Positions 24,601 to 39,600 of a stretch of DNA of 64,000 nt are shown here, one piece after another. The notes below the pieces were generated by a model that made no database searches, was not told the origin of the DNA, and worked only from the letters and a program-made list of their open reading frames with translations. The stretch comes from Desmodus rotundus (taxonomy: Eukaryota; Chordata; Mammalia; Chiroptera; Phyllostomidae). A program made the position numbers and the translations under genes. How positions within the stretch are numbered: position 1 is the first letter of the stretch; each line of letters starts with the position of its first letter. The DNA lies in NCBI RefSeq assembly GCF_022682495.2, contig NC_071390.1:152558583-152622582 (forward strand), written 5' to 3'.

Positions 24601-27600
24601 TGCAGCAAAATGATCATGGTCCAAAACATATAGAACCCTGCCAACAGCGGTGTGATGACCTGTCCATCAGGCTCGGGGAGGTGAAAGAAGGGCACGTTTT
24701 CATATACACTCAGCCAGATTCCATGACCTTTCAGAAAATACACAGATATCAAATGGATGGCACATATATGTTACGTAAATATAGAACTTTTATTTCTAAA
24801 AAAAGAGAGATGAGAGCATTTATTTTGGTTGAACCATTATTTGTTTTGGGAAACAAATTCAAAGTCAAATTCTATACATTCTCTTGTCTTTCTGTCTCTA
24901 TTTAAGTCCCTTCCCAGGTCCCTTTAGTCCTGCGGCACGTATCACTGAATATCATCAACATTCGTGCCTTTCGGGCCAAAGAATGAGATTCGGATTTGAG
25001 GGGGAAAAAAATCACTGGCAAATAAAGCCTTCTTACAGAAGTCATTCATTCATTCACATATTTTTTAAAGTAAAATACTTTTAAATGAACATCTTGCTGA
25101 AAAGCTGTCTGCAAATAATGAAATTTTACCTACCCAGTGCACCGGTTAAACACATAATAACCAAAAGCAGAACACACCAGAGGACATCTGTATTTGCTCT
25201 TCTTTCTAATTTGCTGCGCTTATACCTGGGACCGCTGTTGTTCAGCATTGCTTTGGTTTCATGGCCTACGTAAGTAACACAACAGGTCAGAGAATGTGCA
25301 AATTAAAGCCAGGTAGCAAATATCATATTTTAAAATCTCTCTGGCAGATAATTTAATAAAATGCAGTTATAGAATATATTTTGCTAATTTAGTTTGCTTT
25401 TGTAATCCATTTAGAAAAACAGAGACCAATGATTAAGTTTATCAGTACAAAAGTTCCTTTCTGCTTCTGAAGACCGCATTTTGAGTGAATGGAAAGTATT
25501 AGCTTATAGGAAAGCTCAGAGGAGACAGTGGTGAAACCAACCTGCATAAACCACAATGCCCACAACAGCCTCTGTGTTTCTAATGGTGCATCCTCTAAGT
25601 AACAAATTTTCTTTACTGAGACCCACGCGTTCTTTGTTGGAATGTTCTCTGTAAGAAAGACAGCATACAGGTTCATTTTTAAATAGCCAGAGTGGGGATA
25701 TAAAAACAAAAATCATGGTTTTGCATTTTCTTGATTAGAGTATTAAGTTAGGCAGTTCACAGGAAAGTTTTCAAATCTCTGGCCCATTTGCTTTTATTAT
25801 TTCAGTTACCTGCTTTGGCTGGGAAAAGGTGTAACAAGTTTCTAAATACCATTGTTTTCTAGTATTCATTTTTTTGTTCAACTTCTAGTTTTATAGAAGC
25901 TCAAATATATTCTACATAAAGAACCTGTTCCTCTAGTACAAATTGCACGCATATTTCAAGTAATAAATAGTTGATGAGGGAGAAGTTATTGATAGAATTG
26001 GAAAAATCACCATTTTCAACCTGGATATAATCAAGAATCATTCTAGGCAGTGATAATTGGTGATTTCTAAAATCATTAAGTAAAAGGCTGATGGGGAACT
26101 CGGTAATAAAAGGATAAGGCTGACCACACTAATCGTAATAGAACTACCAATAGGACAAGGGGACACCACAGGCCTCCACGTATTATGGGACAGGAAGTGC
26201 ATATCTCCATGGGAACCTAATCAAGCCTCTATCTATCAGGGCAAACCAACGTGGGGTCTATGGCTTCTGAGGATCAGTGAGGCTTTGAAATCATACGCAG
26301 CATTTCCTGCATGTGTGTGTATGTGCATCAGATGTTTGTCATTTTCTAGGGAGAGAAACTACTTCTTTTATCGGACTATGAAAGTGACCCTGGGCAGTTT
26401 ACAGGATAGTAAGAGGGTCATGGAACATGGCAGCCACCACTGCATGGATTCAGTCAATGAAATCTGAAATGTGGCAAATGCTGGAGGCAAAGTGACCTGA
26501 TTTATTCTACAGATGAAAAGCATGAGGGCAAGAGGAGGGCTGATTGCATCCTCAACACAAGGCGGATGCACTCAGCTCGATTTGCAATGTGGTAAATTCT
26601 GCAAGCTACATGACCTGATTTCTTGGGAAGGGAAATCTGGAGACACATCAACCAAATACAATGTGTAGACCTCGGTTTGATCCTGATTAGAGCAAGTCAA
26701 TGGTAAAAAAAAATTGTTTTTTGAGATAATTGGAGAAATTTGAACAAAGACTAGGTTATTAGAGCAGGGGTCCCCCACCTCCAGGCCCTGTACTGGTAAG
26801 GGTCTGGGCCCGTTAGGGACCAGGCTGCACAGCAGGGGGTGAGCTCGAATGTAAAGCTCTTGAATCATCCCAAAACCATCCGCCCACGCAGGGTCGGTGG
26901 AAAAACTGTCTTCCACAAACTAGTCCCTGGTACCAAAAGGTTGGGGACCATTGTATTAGATGATATTAAGAAATTGTTCTTAGTTAGATGTGATAATGAT
27001 GTTATCAGTATGGTTTTTTAAAAAGTCCCTTTCTGCCATGTAATCATAGTGAAGTATTCTCAGTCAGATGATACGAGGTAGGAGTGGGGAAGGAAGTGGG
27101 GGAATAATTGAAACAAAGTGGGCAAAATTTTGAAATAGTTAAACCTGAGGGAGGGCCTGTGAGTGTTCATCATACTTCTCTTCCTAATTTTGCATGTTTG
27201 AAATTTTTTGTACTATACAGTTCAAAAATTCTCAAAGTAATTACTTGATTAAATTGCTATGGTGGCAAAAATACAGAGCAGAATCTTTGAAAATTTTAAA
27301 AAATAAGCAGAAATTAATATATTTCACATAGTTTGAAAATGCCCTCTTAATGTCAGCACTAAAATTAGATTGTTTTCTAAGTGATTGTTTTCTAAGTCTA
27401 TAAGTTGTTTTTTTTTCTTACATACAGAAAAGTTGTCATTGTTTCTGCTATCCTTGCTATCTGGCATAACAAGGGGAAAAAACACTTTAAAAAAGGTTTC
27501 ACACCAGAAAGGAGGAGAAAACTAGATATCGTTTCACTCCTATAATTTGTAAAGCACTTTCTTGTAAGTGTATTCCCTTCATGTATATGGGTATATGTAC

Positions 27601-30600
27601 AAAGAATGAACCACAGGGTCATGGTCAGCACTAGAAGTGTCCTTGTGTTTAATCTAATTCAACATCCCGGTTTTACAGATGAGGAAATTCAAGTCCCAAC
27701 ATTCACGTTCCCAGGCAAGCACCCCCCAACCCTCATCAACATAGCATGTGTTATCCACAGAACCTTTATAGGGACAGATTTAACATATGAAAGCATCACT
27801 TCCGAAGTTGCTTAGTAAATATTCATTTTTTTCCCTTGGGATCCTTATTTTCACCACTACATCACTCTAGGTTACCATCATTAGATCAAAGCCCAGCTTC
27901 CTTCTTGGTTGCATCTGCCTAAATACTAAACATGTCTTGCACCTGATGGGTGAGTGATACTCGGCACCTAGGGCATGGGACCTTTGGATTCTATATGAAG
28001 CAAAGACTAAACACATAGAGCTCTCATCCATTTGGGAACCTAGGCAACATCCATATCTATAGATGCTGGGAATAGGAAACCAAACAAACACAGCTTTGAC
28101 TCCTGTCATCCAAGAGGAGGTGACTGATATAAAATACTTAAGTCTAATAAAAATATTATAGCTATTATGATAGAAATAGGATAGTATACAATGTGGGCAC
28201 AACTAGAAGGAAGTCAGTTCTGCCTGAGAGTAAGGTCAGAGAAGGCATCATATAGGGGGTGAGCTTGAGTATCTCAATTTTTGCTGATTTTAGAAAACAG
28301 GCCACAAAGTAAGAAAGGCACAAGGAGCTAGTTCAATGGCTAAAAGTAATTCCACAGGAAAATCACTGACTCTCGCATTGAATGCTTCTCTGAAAACTGG
28401 TAAGCCAGCTCTCAATATAGGCATCACCAGAGCACTAAGGAGGAAGGAGTCTGAGGGAGAGGAGAGGAAGCAGAGAGTATCTTTTAGCTGTGGATTCCAG
28501 GAGGAAGACCACTTCATTGGTCAGACCATACCAATCAGAAAAGAAGGCAGCACACCTTGAAACAGACATCAAAAGAGCTTATCATGAATGGAGGAACCAA
28601 AGGGCAAGCAAACTGGCGTCCAGGAATCCGGGGACAAGTGATAAAGTGGAGAGCCGGGGCCATAAAGGGCCTTGGGACTAGTTAAGGGATCTGAGGCAAG
28701 TGCATAAAGCACTTAAGTGGCACAAGCCAGGCACGAAATTAGGTGCGACCCCAAATCTAGCTGCTCATGCAAAAGGGATGGGGATGCCACCAGAAGGCTC
28801 CAGAATGAACATGGTCATGATTTCTCATACTTCTTAGATGTGTTTCAAATCATTGAGTAACTTCTGCCAACCCTAACCGTCTGCGTGCTACTCCAGTTCT
28901 GCAGAAGGACACTGTCCTGTCATGTCAGTTAAGCTGTTAGTTCTGTCCAAACACCTCCTTCCAAACAACTAACCTGTCTTGTAAGACATTTTTATACCAC
29001 TGAAATTCTAGGATTAGTTTAAGAACAAGATTTTGTTATTTCTAAAATACACATAGGTAAATACTTACCAAATTATTAAGGTGTCTAAACATATGGCCAT
29101 ACGTGATTTATCTTGGATATAAGTACACAAAAGTCTTATCAAATTAAATATAGTTGCAACACACACTTCCACTCACACCCACGAAGGTAAGTCATGTATC
29201 ACTCACAGGAAGCCTCGGAATCTGTTGAGGTCATTGTTTGGACTTTCACATTCTATCCTACTGGAGAATTTCTCAGGATCAACTTCAGAGTCCTAAAAAT
29301 ACATGTTCACACAGATATATTTTTAAGTAATAAAACAAGAGGAATTCAAGGTTAAACCTTTAAGTTTTAAGTGTTTATCCTTTCACCCATTCTTAAGGTA
29401 AAACTAAGTTATTCTTGCCACAAAGTATATGTCACAAATTGTTCAAATGAAGGAAAACATAAGCATAATTATGAATGAATACATCGGACCAGAATGGTCC
29501 TACAGCAAACATCAGCAAGCGATGAGCATGTCTGAGTCACGTACTGGAATCCACGCAGGACTCTGCAGAAGAGAGCTTCTACTCGTACGGCAAACACTCT
29601 CATCTAGAAAGCACTGAAAAGCTGAAAATGTTTTGTCATTGTTCTTCGACCATGAAGGTAGTTTCTGAGAGGAAACGTATATGTGAGCACTTTCAGTACC
29701 TACACACTTGATCCCAGCAAACTTTATTTACAAGTTAAAAAATAAGCTGGACATCAATATCTTATAAAATACTCAATGGATCAAACAATAATTCGAGAAT
29801 GCTGTATAAAACCAGTGAGCACATAGGCAAAGTGTCTTTACAAATCATAGGCATGGACTCACTATGAACAAGCCATGCCAACCCTCTCTCATTTCCCTTT
29901 TTATTTTTATAAGACTTTTTGGCTAACAAAAAATGCTATGGATATAGCTTGTGAAATATTAATATATATTTCACAGCAAATATATGGAAAATATGAATTA
30001 TGATCATACAATTTGATTTGCTAATAATATTTCAAGTTCTTTTGATGTACTAGAATCTGTATTGTTTAAATAGGTTAACTAATTGCTTCTTCCCAGTCCC
30101 ACGTGGTACTATATTGGGTCTCTTTACAGATGCTGCAAGAGAGACACAAAGAGGATCAGTCATTTGTTAAAGGTCTCAAAACAAGAAGGTATTTAGAGCC
30201 AGGATTACATCAGGGAAGTGCTCACCCTTAATTGTGCTGATTAATTAACTGGCATCACCCTCAAAGCAGGTATTTAGTAGTATGTGATAGAATTCCACGC
30301 TGTACAAGATTTTTGCAAATGTCAGGTACAGCAATGCTTACAAAAGTGACAATGACAATAAGTTCAGAGGCATATCAATCACAGAGAATCCAAATACACA
30401 GGTTAAAAGGTGGGTCCAGTGTGGTATCAGGTGATGAAATGTACTAAAGATAAGGGTGTTCTTTGGCTAAAGCATTTTCTGGCTTATAAGTATAACACGA
30501 AGAAAATCTGACCTAATAGTAGGTGAGACTTAATAGTAGTTCATTTAAAATCAAGGGGGAGGGTAGAAGTGGAGGAGGGAGGTGGGACTGGCTGGGGTGG

Positions 30601-33600
30601 GGTGGAGGGATGGGGAGAAAATGCAGACAATTGTAACTGAATAAAAATAAATAAATAAAAATTTTAAAAAATTATTACTTTTAAAAAATGTTAAAAATAA
30701 AATAAAATAAAATACCATTAAAATTAAAAATACTTCATCTTAAGTGCTCCCAGAGAAAGGGAAGGAAAACTCACAGTTAGGCATTACATACGATGCCTTT
30801 GCATGTCATATATCACTTCAGCTGAGTCTCACAGCAATGCTATGGGGAGATATCATTTCCATTTGAAGATACAGAAACTGAAGCATAAAGTGTGTCAGTG
30901 ACTCACTCAAAGTCACACAGTAATTAAATGGTGAGCTGGAATTCTTTGAAACTCATGTTAATTAATGTAACTTCAAAGTCCTTGTTTCCCTCGCCATAAC
31001 ACCGTGAAAAAAGTTTAGAAGCTCCGTGGCACGAGAAGCCACAAAACTCTTACTACTTGGTGTATAAGTAACGATGGACTTTTAAGAACAATGATCTATT
31101 TATGTCTCCAGCTTCAATAACGTAAAGTCTATGCTTAAGAAAGATAAATTAGAAGATGATTATTTCTATTACAAAATAATTTTCCAAATTGCAAAATCAC
31201 TCTTTTTTTTACTTAAACTGATTGGGGTGACATTGGTTAATAAAATCATCCAGGTTTCAAGTGTACAATTCTATGATACATCATCTGTACATCTCATTGT
31301 GTGTCCACCACCCAACATCAAAATAATTCTACTAGGTTCCTTCAATTTAGTTCCAAAAATATATATGATGGCCAGACTGAAATGTTTGAGCTCCAAAGTC
31401 ATTCATCCTATTATCTAGAAAATATAGCATACTTCCACTGATACTGGGAGCTGAATTGAACCTTCTGGGATTCTATTTTTTACTGGGAAAATAAATGTTA
31501 AAATCTCTTTATTTATACATGCAAAAATAAGCTTATCCTTTTCTAAAAAAAAAAAGTTAATGTCACCAACTGAAAACATGTAATCTACCTGCTCTGCACA
31601 TCCTCGAACCACCTGCCTCTGTTTTAAATTGCTCTCTCCGTCCAGACCAGAAGTCTCAATATGACAGATTCCATCTGGATCGGTGGAGAAGAGTAAGACC
31701 ATATCTGCAGGAATGACCTCGTTACAGGAAAGGCGAATAAAATCCCCAACTGTAACATCTTTCCAGCATCGATCAAGGTATTTTTTCTCTTTCCTAAAAT
31801 TGAAAAAAAAAAAAGTTTAAAGAGGGTATCAAGCCAAAACCATATACAATAGTGTTTAAGTTTCACTATATAATTTAAAGCATGTTTAAAGTATTAAGGT
31901 GAATTTTAATCCATTAAATGCTAAAAGGGAAGCCAGAGAATTGTGAAACCTAAATTCCGTAACTTGCTTTACCTGGAAATTTAGTTACTAGCTGCTAAAA
32001 CTTTTTTCAGCTCTTTTTTTCCCCATGACATTTTGAACCATTATGTTGTTTAAGTATAACTCTAAAATAAAATTAAAATCACTGTCTGATGGGTTTACGT
32101 ATATATGTAGCAATTCCTGCACCTACCCTGGGGTCAGGGAGGGGTGAAGGGCCTGGAAGTGCACAAGGCACAGCGTCTGCTCTCCGAGAGCTGCCCATGG
32201 GGCAGATGGGATGGATAATTAAAGAAAACACGAAGAGATGGAATAAATACCCAGATACAACATTTAAAAAATCACACAGCCCTGACCAGCAAGGCTCCGC
32301 TGGTTGGGCGTTGTCCCGCAAAGTGAAAGGTCGCTGGGTAGACAGACCCCAGCTGGGGCACATGGCTGGGCTGCAGGCTTGGTCCCAAGTCAGGGCGCCT
32401 AGTGAGAGGCAGCCAATGGATGTTTCTCTCTCACGTCAATTTCTCTCCCTCTCTTTTCCCCTCCCTTCCCCTCTCTCTAAAAATAAACAAAATCTTTAAA
32501 AACACATCATTATATGACCATACTAACAGCTCTACTTAACATTTAATAAAAATACTGGTTAAAATAGTCAAGTCATTGCAACTGATTCCTACAAAACAAA
32601 ATGGCAAATTTTATCTCTTTTTAACTGTAGTTTATTCATTTTATATATTAATTTTTTAAAGGAGAGATGCGTCATTTGAGCTTGACTTGCCTTAAACACT
32701 CTGCTTTATGTTAATGTTTTTGCCAAACTTCTCATGCCTTTTGATGCCAAAAACATGAATTATGCACCACAAAGCATTCTCCTCAGAGTAGAATGAGGAC
32801 GTTTTTATCACAGAACATCATATCAGCTAGATAAGCGGCATTTCACACACAACACTGCCAACAAAAGTTAGGAAAGTCCGTCTCATTCCCCCATTGCCTC
32901 CCAAAAACCTATAAAGAACTGGTATTTGTCACAAAAATGCACTATTTTAAAGGCAAACATTTATTTTCTATTAGAATTATGGGGCTAAATATTTAAATTC
33001 ATTGTCAAAGAAGCCTGAGAAATAGTTATATTCTAAGTTATATAACCTATATATTTTAAAAACTAACACATCAGATTAAATAGAAATGCCACGTTGGGCC
33101 AACACTTGTATAACTTCTGCTGTACAGAATTATATCAGATATTTCAAGAAATTTAGCCTAAGGGACTAAGAAGTACATTTTTAGAACACATTCTCCCAAA
33201 ATACCTAATGCGCCACGATGAATCCAACTCAAAGAAATCCTTAACTAGCTAGAGTTTATCAGTTCACAGAGAAAGGCAAATCAATGGTTTATTTTGCCTA
33301 CCAATCTTTCCCCTAATGTTGGTGCACACCAGTTCACTCTTCCAAGGAAGGAGTAACAGAGAGAACACCAAAAATATAGGCAGAGTCATATTTTGAAGGG
33401 TCAGTCCTACATGCCATATATTGGAGTATGAACTTCATTCCATAGAAAATGGGGAGTCACTAAAGGTTCACAAGAAGAAGAATATGAGCTTATTTCTATT
33501 TGATTACTCCTGCATCAGAATAATGGATGGATTGTTGGGTGCCAGGCTAGTCAGGAGCAGGAATGGCCATGAAATCAATGGGAAGTTACTAAAATAATTC

Positions 33601-36600
33601 AGGGATAGGGGTGCAGATGGTCAGAATAAAGGCAGTAGCATCAGGAATGAATAGCAGGAACTTAAATCAAGACATTTTGGGTACTAGAGACAACAAAGGT
33701 TTTTGACTTACTACATGCACTAAAGTGATAATAAAGATAATGAAGAGTGATCAAGGAAGACACTAAGGTTTTGTAAGATGGACGGATGAATGGCCTTTTT
33801 ACTACGTCTCGGATTTTAGAAACTACTGGTTGCATCACAGGGGCGGTAATAAATTCAGTGTGGAATTAAAGCTGTGCAGCAATTTGAAGGTTCTGATCTG
33901 ACCTAGGTACACAGAGGGCAGCTGGCTGCAGATAAGGATATGAGATTCCTTAGGAAGAAAGATTTCAAAGTGAGAGAGAAGTGAAAGAAGACACAAGAGA
34001 AAGAGATGTCAGAGAAATCAAGGGACAAGAAAATTTCCAAAAGGGAGCAATCATGGGGGGCAGGCAGCCAAAAATGAGCCATACCTACAGTATTTGGTTA
34101 TTAGGATATCTGATCCTGGAGAAAGGCAATGAGCATGAAATTGTTGATGGGGAGTGTAAAGAAGGGAGACCTCCAGTGAACCCCCAAATGATTGGAAGTT
34201 GAAGAAAGAGAATATTTCATAAGTTTAGCTATGAAAAGAATAAAGGGTAAGAGTAGGAACTGCAAGGAAAGGTAAGTCAAAGGCCAGAGCAGGAGAGAAT
34301 TGGGCATTCACAACAGATACAGGGGAGGAGCCTAGGGAAAAGGCGCTGTAGAAGACAGAAGACACAACCGGGGATGTGGGCTGAGGCAACACAGAAACCA
34401 CAAGGAATGGGATTAAGCATACAGATGAAAGGATTAAAATTACAATAAAGGGAGTTACCTCTTTATCTAAACTCAGAAGAAAGTGCAGATGCGGATGATG
34501 TAAGAAGGAATTTGAGTTATACAATTCATGCTTAATGGCCTCTACTTTTTCAGCTATAAGGAAATTAGCCGAGAATTTGTGAAGGTAGGCAGTGAAGACA
34601 AACTTAAATATTAGGGTTAAAGATTTTATTTTTCTTTTAAATGTAAGTAAAGTTTCTCTGAAGGAAAAGTTTATTTATTCTACACTGGAACAAAATTTAA
34701 ATGGAGCCAATTTTGCAATTGAATTAACTTCATTTTTCCCCCATTGGGTGCACATACCAGAATTTTTTTTTAAAAAAAAAATAGCTAATTTCCCAATAGC
34801 CAGCTAGTTTATGTCAATAAACATCTGATCTTAATTTATGCCAGATAGCACATTAGTGCTAATCACACAACGAACACACTATGGCTCTATTTCACAAGTG
34901 AGAAAAAATCAGGCGCTGACAGGTGAAGTAACCTGCTTAAGGGCACAGAGCTCCTAAATGGTCCCGGAATTTGGAACAAGGCAGGTAGCTTCATACACCA
35001 TCTCTCAAGAAGTAGACTTATTCCCAGTGACAGCCACTTACTGATGACCACCAGACTTAAAACATGGTTTAGTTACACATTACAAAGTGATTTCAAGATC
35101 ATTGCTTTGGAAAATGTCACACAAGGTAATTAATTTAGGAGACCACTGATACATATTCTCACTGCAGGAATCATTAAGTTCTACGAATTTGTGAGATAAT
35201 CCTAAAATGTTAATTTTAGTGAGCATCTTAAAACTCCTAACATCAACATGGACATTTTCAAAGATCAGAAAACAGTGTAAGTTCCTGGAGGGCTGGCAAT
35301 ATATTTATTTTTTGTTTAAGCCTCTGACTCTCTCAGTGCCTACCCCACAGCAGGCACGCAAATTTGTTGAATGACTAATCGTCTTGTTTTCAACACCCTC
35401 CTATTATCCTTGGAAACAAACCTGAGAACCTTACAAATAGCTGCGATTTTAAAGGCAACATTAAGAAAGTCAAGTTTTCTACAATAGTTCATAGTAACTT
35501 AATTGAGGTGTAATAGGATTTAAATGTTTAATTTCTATACTAGTGTTTGTTATTTCCCAATGATACTCTCCCAAGGAAAATTAAGTGCCTTGTGAAAGAT
35601 CACACATTACAAAATAAGAACCAAATTATCTGCATAGAAACGCTAATTTGCGTCTTCCATGAACTTGCAAAATGTAATGGCTTCATTCTTTCACCCTAAT
35701 TTTGCTCAAGAACAATTTGTTCTCTGAAGCGATTTCTTTGGAATTCATACAGAGAATTTAAGTTAGCACATTCAAATCAAGAGGCATGGTTTTACAGCAT
35801 GCCTTAATTTCTTTAAATCCTATAATCTATTTTAAGAACCATTTTAGGGGAAAGGGTAAGCGTAAGCATTCTTTCTTTTACAATATCAAACCAAAGCACA
35901 TCACATAGAATATGGATAAGAAAGACATAGTTACCTGGTTCTATGATGAAATGAAATCATAAATAGATATCTTGAAATAGACCTTAAACAAATGAATGGA
36001 ATACTGAATCTCATCTTTACGTTTATATGTAAATCATCTAAAATAGATCTGGACTATGTCTAAAAAGACCCCTGAGAAAAAATTATACCAGGTCCCCCAT
36101 TACTCAATTTTAATATTTATGTAATCGTACAGTGTTCTAAGGATTTGTCCAATACTGATTTAATAAACTCATAATGTGACAAACCTAAACTCCAGCTAAT
36201 AGTTATTACTAACCTATAGTGGTCATTATAATGGCTAGCCTTTACTTAGCACTTAGAAAGGGACAGGCATTATGCCTACTTTTTTATTACTATTATATTC
36301 ATAATGAAGGGAACCGAATTTACCTAGCTTACATAACTTGCCCAAGGCTACACAGCTGCTGAGTGAGAAAACCAAGATTAGAATTTTTTAGAACAATCTA
36401 GAAAAGCAAACAAACACATTAGAATCGAATCAACTCTAAACTAGCATTAAACAATCAGCAATTATTTATATATAAAAATTCGTATTTAAAATATGTATAA
36501 GAAGTATGTTTTCAATTTGCTAAATTTGGTGTTAGATGGGTAATCTTAAAATTGAGGAAAATCCAGATTTTGTCCAACATATGATCATTGCAAAATACTA

Positions 36601-39600
36601 CTTCCTACAGCTACTTATTAAGGGTGAGACTCTTCCACATTTCACTTCTTTATCCCTGGTATATGATAAGGCCTTAAATGTTATCAAATGATTGATGTTG
36701 TCAAATGATTCAAGTAGACTCAAACCTAGATATCCTTACCCTGACTTGGTAACTAGAATAGAATAGACTCTCTAGTCTGACAAATTTAGAATGACTGTTT
36801 TATGTACTTAGACTCTATATGAGCACTAAAGTCAACCCAAGAAAAGTACCAAATGCTCTGGCATCTCAGAAGGCAGAGGGACGGCATCTGTCCAAGGAAA
36901 CCTGTGACGTCTTTTCAAAGGCAGAAATAGGTGCCTACGTTTGGGTTCAAAGCTGTGTTTTAGATCTTTACATTTTCCCCAATAAGTCAAACTCCTAACT
37001 TCAAAATCATCTCAAAAGGGGCTGATGACTTTGAAGCTTCTTCACTCTGTAGCCTTTCCTTCCTTCCGGAGCTTCTGCAGTGTTCCTATTTGCCCAGCGG
37101 GCATTTCCACTCGGAGGCCTGCCTTGCTATCATTTCTAATGCATTCTGCCTGAGGTGAATTTAATGTTTGGTATTTGTATGAGATGTTATTTTATCTCTG
37201 AAAGCTCAAAAATCACAAAATTCACTACATTTGGTTGGGTTCTTTAAATTTTTTTAAAAGGTTTTATTTATTTATTTTTAGAGAAAGGGGAAGGGAGGGA
37301 GATAGAGAGGGAGAGAAACATCAGTGTGTGGTTGCCACTCACATGGCCCCCACTGGGGACCTGGCCTGCAACCCAGGCATGTGCCCTGATTGGAAATTGA
37401 ACTGGCGACCCTTTGGTTCGCAGTCCTTGCTCGTTCCACTGAGCTACACCAGCCGGGGCGAGTTCTTCTTCACAGTATTTCTTCTTTGAACCCCTTCCTG
37501 TACTTTGCATTTACTCCCAGTGATGACCTGGATTGATTAGTAGAAACAGATCTACTTTATTAGTAGAGGCTATTCCCATGACTCAAAGAGACCAATATTT
37601 CTGAAGTACCACATTGCTTCTTTTACCACATTACCTCTCCATTTAAAAGACAGATTCTCTACCACTAAAGGAAAATATCTGTGAGGGCGAATTTTAGGTG
37701 TCAACCTCACTGGGCCACGGAGTGTCCAGATATCTGCTTAAACATCTCTGCGTGTGTCTGTCAGAGTGTTTCTGGAAGAAACTGGCCTCGAATTGGTATA
37801 CTGAGTAAAGCAGATGGCTCTCCCTGGTGTAGGTGAGCATCATCCAATCTCTTGAGGGCCTGAAGAGCAAAAAGGTAGAGGAAGATTGAATTTACTCTTT
37901 GCCTGTTGAGCTGGGACACTGAACTTCTGACCTCAGCGCTCCTGGTTCTCAGGCCTTCAGACTGGGAGTGAAATCTACACCAGCAGCTCTCCATCCCTCA
38001 GGCTTTCCAACAACATGGCCAGCCGTACTGAGACCAGCTTGCAGACGGTGGGACCTCTTGGCCTCTGTGCCAATTACCTATAATAAATCTCATTCCTATT
38101 GGTTCTGTGTCTCTGGAGAAGCCCAACTAATACAATGTTCACGCAGTAGCCTGGTGGTGGAGTCCCTCCACAGTAGGCCTTAAATTTCCACTTTAACTTT
38201 TTATTGCTTATTGTTGCTCTTTTTTTTTTTTGGTTATTCTCATCAGGCCAAGTTAATATATTCACTACCTTCAAAATACTCCATAAACCTTCCTACCTCT
38301 GAATTGAAAACAAGCGACACCACAAAGCTGTTTGTAAAGCACTCAACATATATGATTCAGAAATCTGTTTACAAAATTGTTCTAATGATGATTTCTTCAA
38401 AAAATAGAGTTCTCATGAAAGGGAACCTCAGAGAATTAACAATATAAACTTTGTAATTCATTTTCATAAATGCCACATAAGTAAGGACTTAAATATATTC
38501 CTTTTCTTTGATCTAATCATTCCATTTCTAATTATAATGGTAAAATAATCATCGATCTTCAAAACTTTTGTATATATGATACTCACTGAAGCATAATTCT
38601 CAAAATTATGCTATGTGGGAAATATTTAAATAAATTAGTCATATGAGAGACAATGCAGCTATATGGCTATTAAATAACTTTCTTGAAGGATAAAGACATG
38701 GGAAATGCTTATGGTATATAATATTAGGCTAATAGGATGTGGATACAACAATGTAGTAGTATCTCAGCTTGGTGAAACAGACAATCTGCATAGGACTTGA
38801 GAGAACATGCCACAGTGTTATAATCAGTTGTTTTTGGGCACTAGCATTGTACGTATAATATAACTTGGAAATGTAGGCATATAGTGTACAGTAACGTTCA
38901 AAACTCATCTTAATGGCCTTTATTCGTGGCTATGCAGGCTTTCTATTTCATAAAAATTGGGGACACAAGTCTCTAACACAGCAAATGTGCTTCTGAAAAG
39001 ACCTCCTGTTGGGAATACCCTCTGTTGTGGCTGCAGTGCGAAGGGTTGTACCAGCCTCTATCTTTGAGCCCCGCCCCCCAAAACCAGAACATTCTTCCCG
39101 TTTTTCAGAATCCCCCTTCTCCGCAACTAGCTCTGGTCTTCTCTTTTTCATGTTGCCTCTTGTTTTTCATATCCTTTCATATTTTTCATACCCCATCCTT
39201 TTCAAATCCCAAACTGTAACAACTAGGATGAAAAACTATCTGCTTGTTTTCCTTCTTAGGGTTTAAAGTTTAATTCTTTCAGTTTCACGTATAAGTTATA
39301 AAAGGACTTGACTTCTGGACTGACAATGTCTCGCCCACTTTTGTTTTCCTGTGACACATGAATTCAATTCACTGGAGGCTTTGATTAGTGGAAAACACCA
39401 CCGCTGCCACCACCACCACAAAAAGGGCCCTGGCCACACGTAAGGGGGAGAAAGCTACATTCTGCCCGTTTCTAAATGGCGCATGTGTTTTCCCCAGGAA
39501 CACTCCCGTTCCACTCACCTACTGTAAACTTTAGTGACCAAGTTGTTGATCTGCTTGTCAATTTTGTATTTTCGGTAATCCTCCAAGCCATCTTTAATTG

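Larger units (their letters stand above)
29293..31588. other. ATP10D intron 4
   Basis: Holds an L1 3' tail (30560-30665), MIR (30770-30960) and an L1 antisense 3'UTR piece (31205-31400). AT-rich 29300-30550 shows only MIR-like scraps near 30130-30230. Confidence 0.55.
31794..39518. other. ATP10D intron 3
   Basis: Contains VES SINEs (32279-32502 and 37250-37459), a long L2 (33390-34520), MIRs (34840-35000 and 36230-36395) and an MLT2-type LTR (37680-38134). Nothing named in 32510-33380, 35010-36220, 36400-37240 and 38140-39510, which are AT-rich. Confidence 0.6.

Noticed and set aside
32279..32502. tRNA gene
   Set aside because: The tRNA-like head with Pol III boxes belongs to a VES SINE, with a body, a CT-rich part and an A-rich tail.
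37680..38134. Active endogenous retrovirus
   Set aside because: Only a diverged solo LTR; no internal genes or second LTR within the window.
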